Source: Actinernus sp. WN-2022 (lineage: Eukaryota; Cnidaria; Anthozoa; Actiniaria; Actinernidae). From it: 64,000 bases of DNA. Below the pieces are notes generated by a model that was not told the DNA's origin, made no database searches, and saw only the letters and a list, made by a program, of their open reading frames with translations. Shown one piece after another: positions 1 through 14,100 of the stretch. Made by a program: the position numbers and the translations under genes. The first letter of the stretch is position 1; every line of letters starts with the position of its first letter. The stretch is from the NCBI GenBank assembly GCA_030867875.1, contig JAOWCC010000316.1, positions 1 to 64,000 of the forward strand, given 5' to 3'.

Positions 1-3000
1 AATCAGGAATAAGGAATGATGAATCAGGAATGATGAATGATGAGTCAGGAATCAGGAATGATGAATCAGGAATGATGAATGATGAATCAGGAATGATGAA
101 TGATGAATCAGGAATCAGCAATGATGAATCAGGAATGATGAATGATGAATCAGGAATCAGCAATGATGAATCAGGAATGATGAATGATGAATCAGGAATG
201 ATGAATGATGAATCAGGAATGATGAATCAGGAATCAGGAATGATGAATGATGAATCAGGAATCAGCAATGATGAATCAGGAATCAGCAATGATGAATCAG
301 GAATGATGAATGATGAATCAGGATTGATGAATCAGGAATGATGAATCAGGAATCAGGAATCAGGAGTGATTAATCAGGAATCAGGAATGATGAATCAAGA
401 ATCAGGAATGATGAATCAGGAATGAGGAATGATCAATCAGGAATGAGGAATGATCAATCAGGAATGAGGAATGATCAATCAGGAATCAGGATTGATGAAT
501 CAGGAATGATGAATCAGGAATGATGAATCAGGAATCAGGAATGATGAATCAGGAATCAGGAATGATGATTCAGGAATTATGAATGATGAATCAGGAATGA
601 TGAATCAGGAATCAGGAATGATGAATGATGAATCAGGAATGATGAATCAGGAATCATGAATGATGAATGATGAATCAGGAATCAGCAATGATGAATGATG
701 AATCAGGAATCAGCAATGATGAATCAGGAATCCGGAATGGTGAATCAGGAATGATGAATGATGGATCAGGAATGATGAATCAGGAATGATGAATCAGGAA
801 TCAGGAATGATGAATCAGGAATGATGAATCAGGAATGATGAATCAGGAATCAGGAATCAGGAATGATGAATCAGGAATGATGAATGATGAATCAGGAATG
901 ATGAATGATGAATCAGGAATGATGAATCAGGAATCAGGAATGATGAATTATGAATCAGGAATCAGCAATGATGAATCAGGAATCAGGAATGATGAATCAG
1001 GAATGATGAATCAGGAATGATGAATGATGAATCAGGAATGATGAATGATGAATCAGGAATGATGAATCAGGAATTAGGAATCAGGAGTGATTAATCAGGA
1101 ATCAGGAATGATGAATCAAGAATCAGGAATGATGAATCAGGAATGAGGAATGATCAATCAGGAATGAGGAATGATCAATCAGGAATCAGGAATGATGAAT
1201 CAGGAATGAGGAATGATGAATCAGGAATGATGAATGATGAATCAGGAATCAGGAATCAGGAATGATGAATCAGTAATGATGAATGATGAATCGGGAATGA
1301 TGAATCAGGAATCAGGAATCAGGAATGATGAATCAGGAATCAGGAATGATGAATCAGGAATGATGAATGATGAATCAGGAATCAGGAATGATGAATCAGG
1401 AATAAGGAATGATGAATCAGGAATGATGAATGATGAGTCAGGAATCAGGAATGATGAATCAGGAATGATGAATGATGAATCAGGAATGATGAATGATGAA
1501 TCAGGAATCAGCAATGATGAATCAGGAATGATGAATGATGAATGATGAATCAGGAATCAGCAATGATGAATCAGGAATGATGAATGATGAATCAGGAATG
1601 ATGAATGATGAATGATGAATCAGGAATGATGAATCAGGAATCAGGAATGATGAATGATGAATCAGGAATGATGAATGATGAATCAGGAATGATGAATGAT
1701 GAATCAGGAATGATGAATCAGGAATGATGAATCAGCAATGATGAATGATGAATCAGGAATCAGCAATGATGAATCAGGAATCAGCAATGATGAACCAGGA
1801 ATCAGCAATGATGAATCAGGAATGATGAATCAGGAATGATGAATCAGGAATCAGGAATCAGGAATGATGATTCATGAATGATGAATGATGAATCAGGAAT
1901 GATGAATCAGGAATCAGGAATGATGAATTATGAATCAGGAATCAGCAATGATGAATCAGGAATCAGGAATGATGAATCAGGTATGATGAATCAGGAATGA
2001 TGAATGATGAATCAGGAATGATGAATGATGAATCAGGAATGATGAATCAGGAATTAGGAATCAGGAGTGATTAATCAGGAATGAGGAATGATGAATCAAG
2101 AATCAGGAATGATGAATCAGGAATGAGGAATGATCAATCAGGAATGAGGAATGATCAATCAGGAATCAGGAATGATGACTCAGGAATGAGGAATGATGAA
2201 TCAGGAATGATGAATGATGAATCAGGAATCAGGAATCAGGAATGATGAATCAGGAATGATGAATGATGAATCGGGAATGATGAATCAGGAATCAGGAATC
2301 AGGAATGATGAATCAGGAATCAGGAATGATGAATCAGGAATGATGAATGATGAATCAGGAATCAGGAATGATGAATCAGGAATAAGGAATGATGAATCAG
2401 GAATGATGAATGATGAGTCAGGAATCAGGAATGATGAATCAGGAATGATGAATGATGAATCAGGAATGATGAATGATGAATCAGGAATCAGCAATGATGA
2501 ATCAGGAATGATGAATGATGAATCAGGAATCAGCAATGATGAATCAGGAATGATGAATGATGAATCAGGAATGATGAATGATGAATCAGGAATGATGAAT
2601 CAGGAATCAGGAATGATGAATGATGAATCAGGAATCAGCAATGATGAATCAGGAATCAGCAATGATGAATCAGGAATGATGAATGATGAATCAGGATTGA
2701 TGAATCAGGAATGATGAATCAGGAATCAGGAATCAGGAGTGATTAATCAGGAATCAGGAATGATGAATCAAGAATCAGGAATGATGAATCAGGAATGAGG
2801 AATGATCAATCAGGAATGAGGAATGATGAATCAGGAATGAGGAATGATGAATCAGGAATGAGGAATGATGAATCAGTAATGATGAATGATGAATCTGGAA
2901 TCAGGAATGATGAATCAGGAATCAGGAATGATGAATCAGGAATGATGAATGATATATCAGGAATCAGGAATGATGAATCAGGAAAGAGGAATGACGAATC

Positions 3001-3255
3001 AGGAATCAGGAATGGTGAATCATGAATCAGGAATCAGGAATGATGGATCAGGAATAAGGAATGATGAATCAGGAATGATGAATGATGAGTCAGGAATCAG
3101 GAATGATGAATCAGGAATGATGAATGATGAATCAGGAATGATGAATGATGAATCAGGAATCAGGAATGATGAATGATGAATCAGGAATGATGAATGATGA
3201 ATCAGGAATGATGAATGATGAATCAGGAATGATGAATCAGGAATTAGGAATCAGG
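1..3255. repeat. Type 2 higher-order repeat block
   Basis: AGTGATT markers lie at 365, 1086, 2066 and 2738, with spacings of 721, 980 and 672 bp, all multiples of 7, then 518 bp to the next block. Diagnostic type 2 heptamers are AATCGGG (near 1290 and 2270), AACCAGG (near 1793), AATCCGG-AATGGTG (near 730) and many AATCAGC. The last 500 bp (2738-3255) already carry type 1 signatures (TGATATATCA near 2950, AAAGAGG-AATGACG), so this is a transition into the neighbouring type 1 block. There is no net 7 bp register shift. The block recurs from 15904 onward as part of a large duplication. Confidence 0.85.
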
Positions 3256-3346
3256 AGTGATTAATCAGGAATCAGGAATGATGAATCAAGAATCAGGAAT
3301 GATGAATCAGGAATGAGGAATGATCAATCAGGAATGAGGAATGATC
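3256..3346 (+). repeat. Marker module (AGTGATT palindrome module), representative copy
   Basis: This 13-heptamer module, or a close variant, follows most of the 128 markers I located. It begins AGTGATT-AATCAGG, which creates the perfect 10 bp palindrome TGATTAATCA (3258-3267). Heptamer 5 is AATCAAG here, or AATCTAG where a 574 bp subunit starts. Two AATGAGG-AATGATC-AATCAGG triplets follow and place the palindrome TGATCA at 3321 and 3342, that is 63 and 84 bp after the first palindrome. Both distances are multiples of 21 bp, about two helical turns. In some copies, such as the one at 5776, the distal half is replaced by AATGATG-AGTCAGG. Any protein-binding role is inference. Confidence 0.8.
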
Positions 3347-5775
3347 AATCAGGAATGATGAATGATGAATCAGGAATGATGAATCAGGAATCAGGAATGA
3401 TGAATGATGAATCAGGAATCAGCAATGATGAATCAGGAATCAGGAATGATGAATCAGGAATGATGAATGATGAATCAGGATTGATGAATCAGGAATGATG
3501 AATCAGGAATCAGGAATCAGGAGTGATTAATCAGGAATCAGGAATGATGAATCTAGAATCAGGAATGATGAATCAGGAATGAGGAATGATCAATCAGGAA
3601 TGAGGAATGATGAATCAGGAATGAGGAATGATGAATCAGGAATGAGGAATGATGAATCAGGAATGATGAATGATGAATCTGGAATCAGGAATGATGAATC
3701 AGGAATCAGGAATGATGAATCAGGAATGATGAATGATATATCAGGAATCAGGAATGATGAATCAGGAAAGAGGAATGACGAATCAGGAATCAGGAATGGT
3801 GAATCATGAATCAGGAATCAGGAATGATGAATCAGGAATAAGGAATGATGAATCAGGAATGATGAATGATGAGTCAGGAATCAGGAATGATGAATCAGGA
3901 ATGATGAATGATGAATGATGAATCAGGAATGATGAATCAGGAATCAGGAATGATGAATTATGAATCAGGAATCAGCTATGATGAATCAGGAATCAGGAAT
4001 GATGAATCAGGAATGATGAATCAGGAATGATGAATGATGAATCAGGAATGATGAATGATGAATCAGGAATGATGAATCAGGAATTAGGAATCAGGAGTGA
4101 TTAATCAGGAATCAGGAATGATGAATCAAGAATCAGGAATGATGAATCAGGAATGAGGAATGATCAATCAGGAATGAGGAATGATCAATCAGGAATGATG
4201 AATGATGAATCAGGAATGATGAATCAGGAATCAGGAATGATGAATGATGAATCAGGAATCAGCAATGATGAATCAGGAATCAGGAATGATGAATCAGGAA
4301 TGATGAATGATGAATCAGGATTGATGAATCAGGAATGATGAATCAGGAATCAGGAATCAGGAGTGATTAATCAGGAATCAGGAATGATGAATCTAGAATC
4401 AGGAATGATGAATCAGGAATGAGGAATGATCAATCAGGAATGAGGAATGATGAATCAGGAATGAGGAATGATGAATCAGGAATGAGGAATGATGAATCAG
4501 GAATGATGAATGATGAATCTGGAATCAGGAATGATGAATCAGGAATCAGGAATGATGAATCAGGAATGATGAATGACATATCAGGAATCAGGAATGATGA
4601 ATCAGGAAAGAGGAATGACGAATCAGGAATCAGGAATGGTGAATCATGAATCAGGAATCAGGAATGATGAATCAGGAATAAGGAATGATGAATCAGGAAT
4701 GATGAATGATGAGTCAGGAATCAGGAATGATGAATCAGGAATGATGAATGATGAATGATGAATCAGGAATGATGAATCAGGAATCAGGAATGATGAATTA
4801 TGAATCAGGAATCAGCTATGATGAATCAGGAATCAGGAATGATGAATCAGGAATGATGAATCAGGAATGATGAATGATGAATCAGGAATGATGAATGATG
4901 AATCAGGAATGATGAATCAGGAATTAGGAATCAGGAGTGATTAATCAGGAATCAGGAATGATGAATCAAGAATCAGGAATGATGAATCAGGAATGAGGAA
5001 TGATCAATCAGGAATGAGGAATGATCAATCAGGAATGATGAATGATGAATCAGGAATGATGAATCAGGAATCAGGAATGATGAATGATGAATCAGGAATC
5101 AGCAATGATGAATCAGGAATCAGGAATGATGAATCAGGAATGATGAATGATGAATCAGGATTGATGAATCAGGAATGATGAATCAGGAATCAGGAATCAG
5201 GAGTGATTAATCAGGAATCAGGAATGATGAATCTAGAATCAGGAATGATGAATCAGGAATGAGGAATGATCAATCAGGAATGAGGAATGATGAATCAGGA
5301 ATGAGGAATGATGAATCAGGAATGAGGAATGATGAATCAGGAATGATGAATGATGAATCTGGAATCAGGAATGATGAATCAGGAATCAGGAATGATGAAT
5401 CAGGAATGATGAATGACATATCAGGAATCAGGAATGATGAATCAGGAAAGAGGAATGACGAATCAGGAATCAGGAATGGTGAATCATGAATCAGGAATCA
5501 GGAATGATGAATCAGGAATAAGGAATGATGAATCAGGAATGATGAATGATGAGTCAGGAATCAGGAATGATGAATCAGGAATGATGAATGATGAATGATG
5601 AATCAGGAATGATGAATCAGGAATCAGGAATGATGAATTATAAATCAGGAATCAGCAATGATGAATCAGGAATCAGGAATGATGAATCAGGAATGATGAA
5701 TCAGGAATGATGAATGATGAATCAGGAATGATGAATGATGAATCAGGAATGATGAATCAGGAATTAGGAATCAGG
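3256..5775. repeat. Type 1 higher-order repeat, three tandem 840 bp copies
   Basis: Markers lie at 3256, 3522, 4096, 4362, 4936, 5202 and 5776, giving 266 + 574 bp three times: 120 heptamers per copy. Each copy has one TCTAGA site (heptamer AATCTAG at 3550, 4390, 5230), AAAGAGG-AATGACG, AATGGTG-AATCATG and AATAAGG-AATGATG. Copies differ by only a few substitutions: TGATATATCA near 3734 is TGACATATCA in copies two and three, and AATTATG-AATCAGG becomes AATTATA-AATCAGG near 5641. Such similarity implies recent unequal exchange or gene conversion. This is the cleanest type 1 reference in the window. Confidence 0.93.
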
Positions 5776-7105
5776 AGTGATTAATCAGGAATCAGGAATG
5801 ATGAATCAAGAATCAGGAATGATGAGTCAGGAATCAGGAATGATGAATCAGGAATGATGAATGATGAATGATGAATCAGGAATGATGAATCAGGAATCAG
5901 GAATGATGAATTATGAATCAGGAATCAGCAATGATGAATCAGGAATTAGGAATCAGGTGTGATTAATCAGGAATCAGGAATGATGAATCAAGAATCAGGA
6001 ATGATGAATCAGGAATGAGGAATGATCAATCAGGAATGAGGAATGATCAATCAGGAATCAGGAATGATGAATCAGGAATGAGGAATGATGAATCAGGAAT
6101 GATGAATGATGAATCAGGAATCAGGAATCAGGAATGATGAATCAGGAATGATGAATGATGAATCGGGAATGATGAATCAGGAATCAGGAATCAGGAATGA
6201 TGAATCAGGAATCAGGAATGATGAATCAGGAATGATGAATGATGAATCAGGAATCAGGAATGATGAATAAGGAATAAGGAATGATGAATCAGGAATGATG
6301 AATGATGAGTCAGGAATCAGGAATGATGAATCAGGAATGATGAATGATGAATCAGGAATCAGGAATCAGGAATGATGAATCAGGAATGATGAATGATGAA
6401 TCAGGATTGATGAATCAGGAATGATGAATCAGGAATCAGGAATCAGGAGTGATTAATCAGGAATCAGGAATGATGAATCAAGAATCAGGAATGATGAATC
6501 AGGAATGAGGAATGATCAATCAGGAATGATGAATGATGAATCAGGAATCAGCAATGATGAATCAGGAATGATGAATGATGAATGATGAATCAGGAATCAG
6601 CAATGATGAATCAGGAATGATGAATGATGAATCAGGAATGATGAATGATGAATGATGAATCAGGAATGATGAATCAGGAATCAGGAATGATGAATGATGA
6701 ATCAGGAATGATGAATGATGAATCAGGAATGATGAATGATGAATCAGGAATGATGAATCAGGAATGATGAATCAGCAATGATGAATGATGAATCAGGAAT
6801 CAGCAATGATGAATCAGGAATCAGCAATGATGAACCAGGAATCAGCAATGATGAATCAGGAATGATGAATCAGGAATGATGAATCAGGAATCAGGAATCA
6901 GGAATGATGATTCATGAATGATGAATGATGAATCAGGAATGATGAATCAGGAATCAGGAATGATGAATTATGAATCAGGAATCAGCAATGATGAATCAGG
7001 AATCAGGAATGATGAATCAGGTATGATGAATCAGGAATGATGAATGATGAATCAGGAATGATGAATGATGAATCAGGAATGATGAATCAGGAATTAGGAA
7101 TCAGG
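5776..7105. repeat. Bridge higher-order repeat (182 + 490 + 658 bp)
   Basis: The AGTGATT marker at 5776 is followed 182 bp later by the variant TGTGATT at 5958, then by markers at 6448 and 7106. The first part resembles the end of type 1, with AATTATG, AATCAGC and an early AGTCAGG. The middle has AATCGGG (near 6164) and a doubled AATAAGG near 6270, both absent from pure type 1. The distal part is type 2, with AACCAGG at 6833 and GATTCATG near 6909. It therefore joins the type 1 block on its left to type 2 on its right. A related segment closes the window at 62943-64000. Confidence 0.82.
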
Positions 7106-9499
7106 AGTGATTAATCAGGAATGAGGAATGATGAATCAAGAATCAGGAATGATGAATCAGGAATGAGGAATGATCAATCAGGAATGAGGAATGATCAATC
7201 AGGAATCAGGAATGATGACTCAGGAATGAGGAATGATGAATCAGGAATGATGAATGATGAATCAGGAATCAGGAATCAGGAATGATGAATCAGGAATGAT
7301 GAATGATGAATCGGGAATGATGAATCAGGAATCAGGAATCAGGAATGATGAATCAGGAATCAGGAATGATGAATCAGGAATGATGAATGATGAATCAGGA
7401 ATCAGGAATGATGAATCAGGAATAAGGAATGATGAATCAGGAATGATGAATGATGAGTCAGGAATCAGGAATGATGAATCAGGAATGATGAATGATGAAT
7501 CAGGAATGATGAATGATGAATCAGGAATCAGCAATGATGAATCAGGAATGATGAATGATGAATCAGGAATCAGCAATGATGAATCAGGAATGATGAATGA
7601 TGAATCAGGAATGATGAATGATGAATCAGGAATGATGAATCAGGAATCAGGAATGATGAATGATGAATCAGGAATCAGCAATGATGAATCAGGAATCAGC
7701 AATGATGAATCAGGAATGATGAATGATGAATCAGGATTGATGAATCAGGAATGATGAATCAGGAATCAGGAATCAGGAGTGATTAATCAGGAATCAGGAA
7801 TGATGAATCAAGAATCAGGAATGATGAATCAGGAATCAGGAATGATCAATCAGGAATGAGGAATGATGAATCAGGAATGAGGAATGATGAATCAGGAATG
7901 AGGAATGATGAATCAGTAATGATGAATGATGAATCTGGAATCAGGAATGATGAATCAGGAATCAGGAATGATGAATCAGGAATGATGAATGATATATCAG
8001 GAATCAGGAATGATGAATCAGGAAAGAGGAATGACGAATCAGGAATCAGGAATGGTGAATCATGAATCAGGAATCAGGAATGATGGATCAGGAATAAGGA
8101 ATGATGAATCAGGAATGATGAATGATGAGTCAGGAATCAGGAATGATGAATCAGGAATGATGAATGATGAATCAGGAATGATGAATGATGAATCAGGAAT
8201 CAGGAATGATGAATGATGATTCATGAATGATGAATGATGAATCAGGAATGATGAATCAGGAATCAGGAATGATGAATTATGAATCAGGAATCAGCAATGA
8301 TGAATCAGGAATCAGGAATGATGAATCAGGTATGATGAATCAGGAATGATGAATGATGAATCAGGAATGATGAATGATGAATCAGGAATGATGAATCAGG
8401 AATTAGGAATCAGGAGTGATTAATCAGGAATGAGGAATGATGAATCAAGAATCAGGAATGATGAATCAGGAATGAGGAATGATCAATCAGGAATGAGGAA
8501 TGATCAATCAGGAATCAGGAATGATGACTCAGGAATGAGGAATGATGAATCAGGAATGATGAATGATGAATCAGGAATCAGGAATCAGGAATGATGAATC
8601 AGGAATGATGAATGATGAATCGGGAATGATGAATCAGGAATCAGGAATCAGGAATGATGAATCAGGAATCAGGAATGATGAATCAGGAATGATGAATGAT
8701 GAATCAGGAATCAGGAATGATGAATCAGGAATAAGGAATGATGAATCAGGAATGATGAATGATGAGTCAGGAATCAGGAATGATGAATCAGGAATGATGA
8801 ATGATGAATCAGGAATGATGAATGATGAATCAGGAATCAGCAATGATGAATCAGGAATGATGAATGATGAATCAGGAATCAGCAATGATGAATCAGGAAT
8901 GATGAATGATGAATCAGGAATGATGAATGATGAATCAGGAATGATGAATCAGGAATCAGGAATGATGAATGATGAATCAGGAATCAGCAATGATGAATCA
9001 GGAATCAGCAATGATGAATCAGGAATGATGAATGATGAATCAGGATTGATGAATCAGGAATGATGAATCAGGAATCAGGAATCAGGAGTGATTAATCAGG
9101 AATCAGGAATGATGATTCAAGAATCAGGAATGATGAATCAGGAATGAGGAATGATCAATCAGGAATGAGGAATGATGAATCAGGAATGAGGAATGATGAA
9201 TCAGGAATGAGGAATGATGAATCAGTAATGATGAATGATGAATCTGGAATCAGGAATGATGAATCAGGAATCAGGAATGATGAATCAGGAATGATGAATG
9301 ATATATCAGGAATCAGGAATGATGAATCAGGAAAGAGGAATGACGAATCAGGAATCAGGAATGGTGAATCATGAATCAGGCATCAGGAATGATGGATCAG
9401 GAATCAGGAATGATGAATGATGAATCAGGAATGATGAATGATGAATCAGGAATGATGAATGATGAATCAGGAATGATGAATCAGGAATTAGGAATCAGG
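7106..9499. repeat. Type 2 higher-order repeat block
   Basis: Markers lie at 7106, 7778, 8415, 9087 and 9500 (672, 637, 672 and 413 bp). The two 672 bp blocks are near-identical and each holds AATGATG-ACTCAGG and AATCGGG (near 7310 and 8619). The 413 bp end piece carries the private variant AATCAGG-CATCAGG near 9379, and AATGATG-ATTCAAG near 9114 is unique to this copy. The first variant is shared with 26450 in the downstream duplicate and the second is not, so substitutions have arisen both before and after that duplication. Confidence 0.83.
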
Positions 9500-11178
9500 A
9501 GTGATTAATCAGGAATCAGGAATGATGAATCAAGAATCAGGAATGATGAATCAGGAATGAGGAATGATCAATCAGGAATGAGGAATGATCAATCAGGAAT
9601 GATGAATGATGAATCAGGAATGATGAATCAGGAATCAGGAATGATGAATGATGAATCAGGAATCAGCAATGATGAATCAGGAATCAGGAATGATGAATCA
9701 GGAATGATGAATGATGAATCAGGATTGATGAATCAGGAATGATGAATCAGGAATCAGGAATCAGGAGTGATTAATCAGGAATCAGGAATGATGAATCTAG
9801 AATCAGGAATGATGAATCAGGAATGAGGAATGATCAATCAGGAATGAGGAATGATGAATCAGGAATGAGGAATGATGAATCAGGAATGAGGAATGATGAA
9901 TCAGGAATGATGAATGATGAATCTGGAATCAGGAATGATGAATCAGGAATCAGGAATGATGAATCAGGAATGATGAATGATATATCAGGAATCAGGAATG
10001 ATGAATCAGGAAAGAGGAATGACGAATCAGGAATCAGGAATGGTGAATCATGAATCAGGAATCAGGAATGATGAATCAGGAATAAGGAATGATGAATCAG
10101 GAATGATGAATGATGAGTCAGGAATCAGGAATGATGAATCAGGAATGATGAATGATGAATGATGAATCAGGAATGATGAATCAGGAATCAGGAATGATGA
10201 ATTATGAATCAGGAATCAGCTATGATGAATCAGGAATCAGGAATGATGAATCAGGAATGATGAATCAGGAATGATGAATGATGAATCAGGAATGATGAAT
10301 GATGAATCAGGAATGATGAATCAGGAATTAGGAATCAGGAGTGATTAATCAGGAATCAGGAATGATGAATCAAGAATCAGGAATGATGAATCAGGAATGA
10401 GGAATGATCAATCAGGAATGAGGAATGATCAATCAGGAATGATGAATGATGAATCAGGAATGATGAATCAGGAATCAGGAATGATGAATGATGAATCAGG
10501 AATCAGCAATGATGAATCAGGAATCAGGAATGATGAATCAGGAATGATGAATGATGAATCAGGATTGATGAATCAGGAATGATGAATCAGGAATCAGGAA
10601 TCAGGAGTGATTAATCAGGAATCAGGAATGATGAATCTAGAATCAGGAATGATGAATCAGGAATGAGGAATGATCAATCAGGAATGAGGAATGATGAATC
10701 AGGAATGAGGAATGATGAATCAGGAATGAGGAATGATGAATCAGGAATGATGAATGATGAATCTGGAATCAGGAATGATGAATCAGGAATCAGGAATGAT
10801 GAATCAGGAATGATGAATGATATAACAGGAATCAGGAATGATGAATCAGGAAAGAGGAATGACGAATCAGGAATCAGGAATGGTGAATCATGAATCAGGA
10901 ATCAGGAATGATGAATCAGGAATAAGGAATGATGAATCAGGAATGATGAATGATGAGTCAGGAATCAGGAATGATGAATCAGGAATGATGAATGATGAAT
11001 GATGAATCAGGAATGATGAATCAGGAATCAGGAATGATGAATTATGAATCAGGAATCAGCAATGATGAATCAGGAATCAGGAATGATGAATCAGGAATGA
11101 TGAATCAGGAATGATGAATGATGAATCAGGAATGATGAATGATGAATCAGGAATGATGAATCAGGAATTGGAAACAGG
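9500..11178. repeat. Type 1 higher-order repeat, two 840 bp copies
   Basis: Markers lie at 9500, 9766, 10340, 10606 and 11179, with TCTAGA heptamers at 9794 and 10634. The second copy measures 573 instead of 574 bp because AATTAGG-AATCAGG has become AATTGG-AAACAGG near 11165, a 1 bp deletion plus a substitution. It also carries TGATATAACA near 10820, which breaks the TGATATATCA palindrome. All three changes recur near 27888 and 28237, so they were present before the large duplication and are real sequence rather than read error. Confidence 0.9.
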
Positions 11179-14100
11179 AGTGATTAATCAGGAATCAGGA
11201 ATGATGAATCAAGGATCAGGAATGATGAGTCAGGAATCAGGAATGATGAATCAGGAATGATGAATGATGAATGATGAATCAGGAATGATGAATCAGGAAT
11301 CAGGAATGATGAATTATGAATCAGGAATCAGCAATGATGAATCAGGAATTAGGAATCAGGTGTGATTAATCAGGAATCAGGAATGATGAATCAGGAATCA
11401 GGAATGATGAATCAGGAATGATGAATGATGAATCGGGAATGATGAATCAGGAATCAGGAATCAGGAATGATGAATCAGGAATCAGGAATGATGAATCAGG
11501 AATGATGAATGATGAATCAGGAATCAGGAGTGATTAATCAGGAATCAGGAATGATGAATCAAGAATCAGGAATGATGAATCAGGAATGAGGAATGATCAA
11601 TCAGGAATGAGGAATGATCAATCAGGAATCAGGAATGATGAATCAGGAATGAGGAATGATGAATCAGGAATGATGAATGATGAATCAGGAATCAGGAATC
11701 AGGAATGATGAATCAGGAATGATGAATGATGAATCGGGAATGATGAATCAGGAATCAGGAATCAGGAATGATGAATCAGGAATCAGGAATGATGAATCAG
11801 GAATGATGAATGATGAATCAGGAATCAGGAATGATGAATAAGGAATAAGGAATGATGAATCAGGAATGATGAATGATGAGTCAGGAATCAGGAATGATGA
11901 ATCAGGAATGATGAATGATGAATCAGGAATGATGAATGATGAATCAGGAATCAGCAATGATGAATCAGGAATGATGAATGATGAATGATGAATCAGGAAT
12001 CAGCAATGATGAATCAGGAATGATGAATGATGAATCAGGAATGATGAATGATGAATGATGAATCAGGAATGATGAATCAGGAATCAGGAATGATGAATGA
12101 TGAATCAGGAATGATGAATGATGAATCAGGAATGATGAATGATGAATCAGGAATGATGAATCAGGAATGATGAATCAGCAATGATGAATGATGAATCAGG
12201 AATCAGCAATGATGAATCAGGAATCAGCAAAGATGAACCAGGAATCAGCAATGATGAATCAGGAATGATGAATCAGGAATGATGAATCAGGAATCAGGAA
12301 TCAGGAATGATGATTCATGAATGATGAATGATGAATCAGGAATGATGAATCAGGAATCAGGAATGATGAATTATGAATCAGGAATCAGCAATGATGAATC
12401 AGGAATCAGGAATGATGAATCAGGTATGATGAATCAGGAATGATGAATGATGAATCAGGAATGATGAATGATGAATCAGGAATGATGAATCAGGAATTAG
12501 GAATCAGGAGTGATTAATCAGGAATGAGGAATGATGAATCAAGAATCAGGAATGATGAATCAGGAATGAGGAATGATCAATCAGGAATGAGGAATGATCA
12601 ATCAGGAATCAGGAATGATGACTCAGGAATGAGGAATGATGAATCAGGAATGATGAATGATGAATCAGGAATCAGGAATCAGGAATGATGAATCAGGAAT
12701 GATGAATGATGAATCGGGAATGATGAACCAGGAATCAGGAATCAGGAATGATGAATCAGGAATCAGGAATGATGAATCAGGAATGATGAATGATGAATCA
12801 GGAATCAGGAATGATGAATCAGGAATAAGGAATGATGAATCAGGAATGATGAATGATGAGTCAGGAATCAGGAATGATGAATCAGGAATGATGAATGATG
12901 AATCAGGAATGATGAATGATGAATCAGGAATCAGCAATGATGAATCAGGAATGATGAATGATGAATCAGGAATCAGCAATGATGAATCAGGAATGATGAA
13001 TGATGAATCAGGAATGATGAATGATGAATCAGGAATGATGAATCAGGAATCAGGAATGATGAATGATGAATCAGGAATCAGCAATGATGAATCAGGAATC
13101 AGCAATGATGAATCAGGAATGATGAATGATGAATCAGGATTGATGAATCAGGAATGATGAATCAGGAATCAGGAATCAGGAGTGATTAATCAGGAATCAG
13201 GAATGATGAATCAAGAATCAGGAATGATGAATCAGGAATGAGGAATGATCAATCAGGAATGAGGAATGATCAATCAGGAATGAGGAATGATCAATCAGGA
13301 ATCAGGATTGATGAATCAGGAATGATGAATCAGGAATGATGAATCAGGAATCAGGAATGATGAATCAGGAATCAGGAATGATGAATCAGGAATCAGGAAT
13401 GATGAATCAGGAATCAGCAATGATCAATCAGGAATGATGAATGATGAATCAGGAATGATGAATCAGGAATTAGGAATGATGAACGATGAATCAGGAATCA
13501 GCAATGATGAATCAGGAATCAGGAATGATGAATCAGGAATGATGAATCAGGAATCAGGAATCAGGAATCAGGAGTGATTAATCAGGAATCAGGAATGATG
13601 AATCAGGAATCAGGAATGATGAATCAGGAATGAGGAATGATCAATCAGGAATGAGGAATGATCAATCAGGAATCAGGATTGATGAATCAGGAATGATGAA
13701 TCAGGAATGATGAATCAGGAATCAGGAATGATGAATCAGGAATCAGGAATGATGATTCAGGAATTATGAATGATGAATCAGGAATGATGAATCAGGAATC
13801 AGGAATGATGAATGATGACTCAGGAATGATGAATCAGGAATCATGAATGATGAATGATGAATCAGGAATCAGCAATGATGAATGATGAATCAGGAATCAG
13901 CAATGATGAATCAGGAATCCGGAATGGTGAATCAGGAATGATGAATGATGGATCAGGAATGATGAATCAGGAATGATGAATCAGGAATCAGGAATGATGA
14001 ATGATGAATCAGAAATCAGGAATGATGAATCAGGAATGATGAATCAGGAATCAGGAATCAGGAATGATGAATCAGGAATGATGAATGATGAATCAGGAAT

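Larger units (their letters stand above)
1..11388. repeat. Large duplication, left copy
   Basis: Marker spacings from 2066 (672, 518, 266, 574, 266, 574, 266, 574, 182, 490, 658, 672, 637, 672, 413, 266, 574, 266, 573, 182) match those from 19130, apart from single-base indels, one +21 bp and one -14 bp difference. Shared rare variants include TGACATATCA twice then AATTATA in the type 1 copies, CATCAGG near 9379, TGATATAACA near 10820 and AATTGG-AAACAGG near 11167. The match ends at about 11388, where AATCAGG stands against AATCAAG in the other copy. The left end is beyond the window. Confidence 0.9.

Noticed and set aside
2214..2714. Open reading frames of up to 166 codons with a heptad peptide (MMNDESG on plus, LIPDSSF on minus), repeated throughout the window, e.g. 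2214-2714, 7254-7754, 8563-9063, 12657-13157, 19278-19778
   Set aside because: Three 7 bp units make exactly seven codons, so any stop-free run of heptamers gives such a frame on either strand. The frames start and stop wherever the heptamer pattern changes, overlap in other frames, and have no gene-like context, codon bias or domain. They are by-products of the satellite.
3552..3557. TCTAGA and TGATCA as functional restriction-modification targets
   Set aside because: They result from fixed heptamer variants (AATCTAG before AATCAGG; AATGATC before AATCAGG). They are useful as landmarks, but nothing suggests a restriction function.
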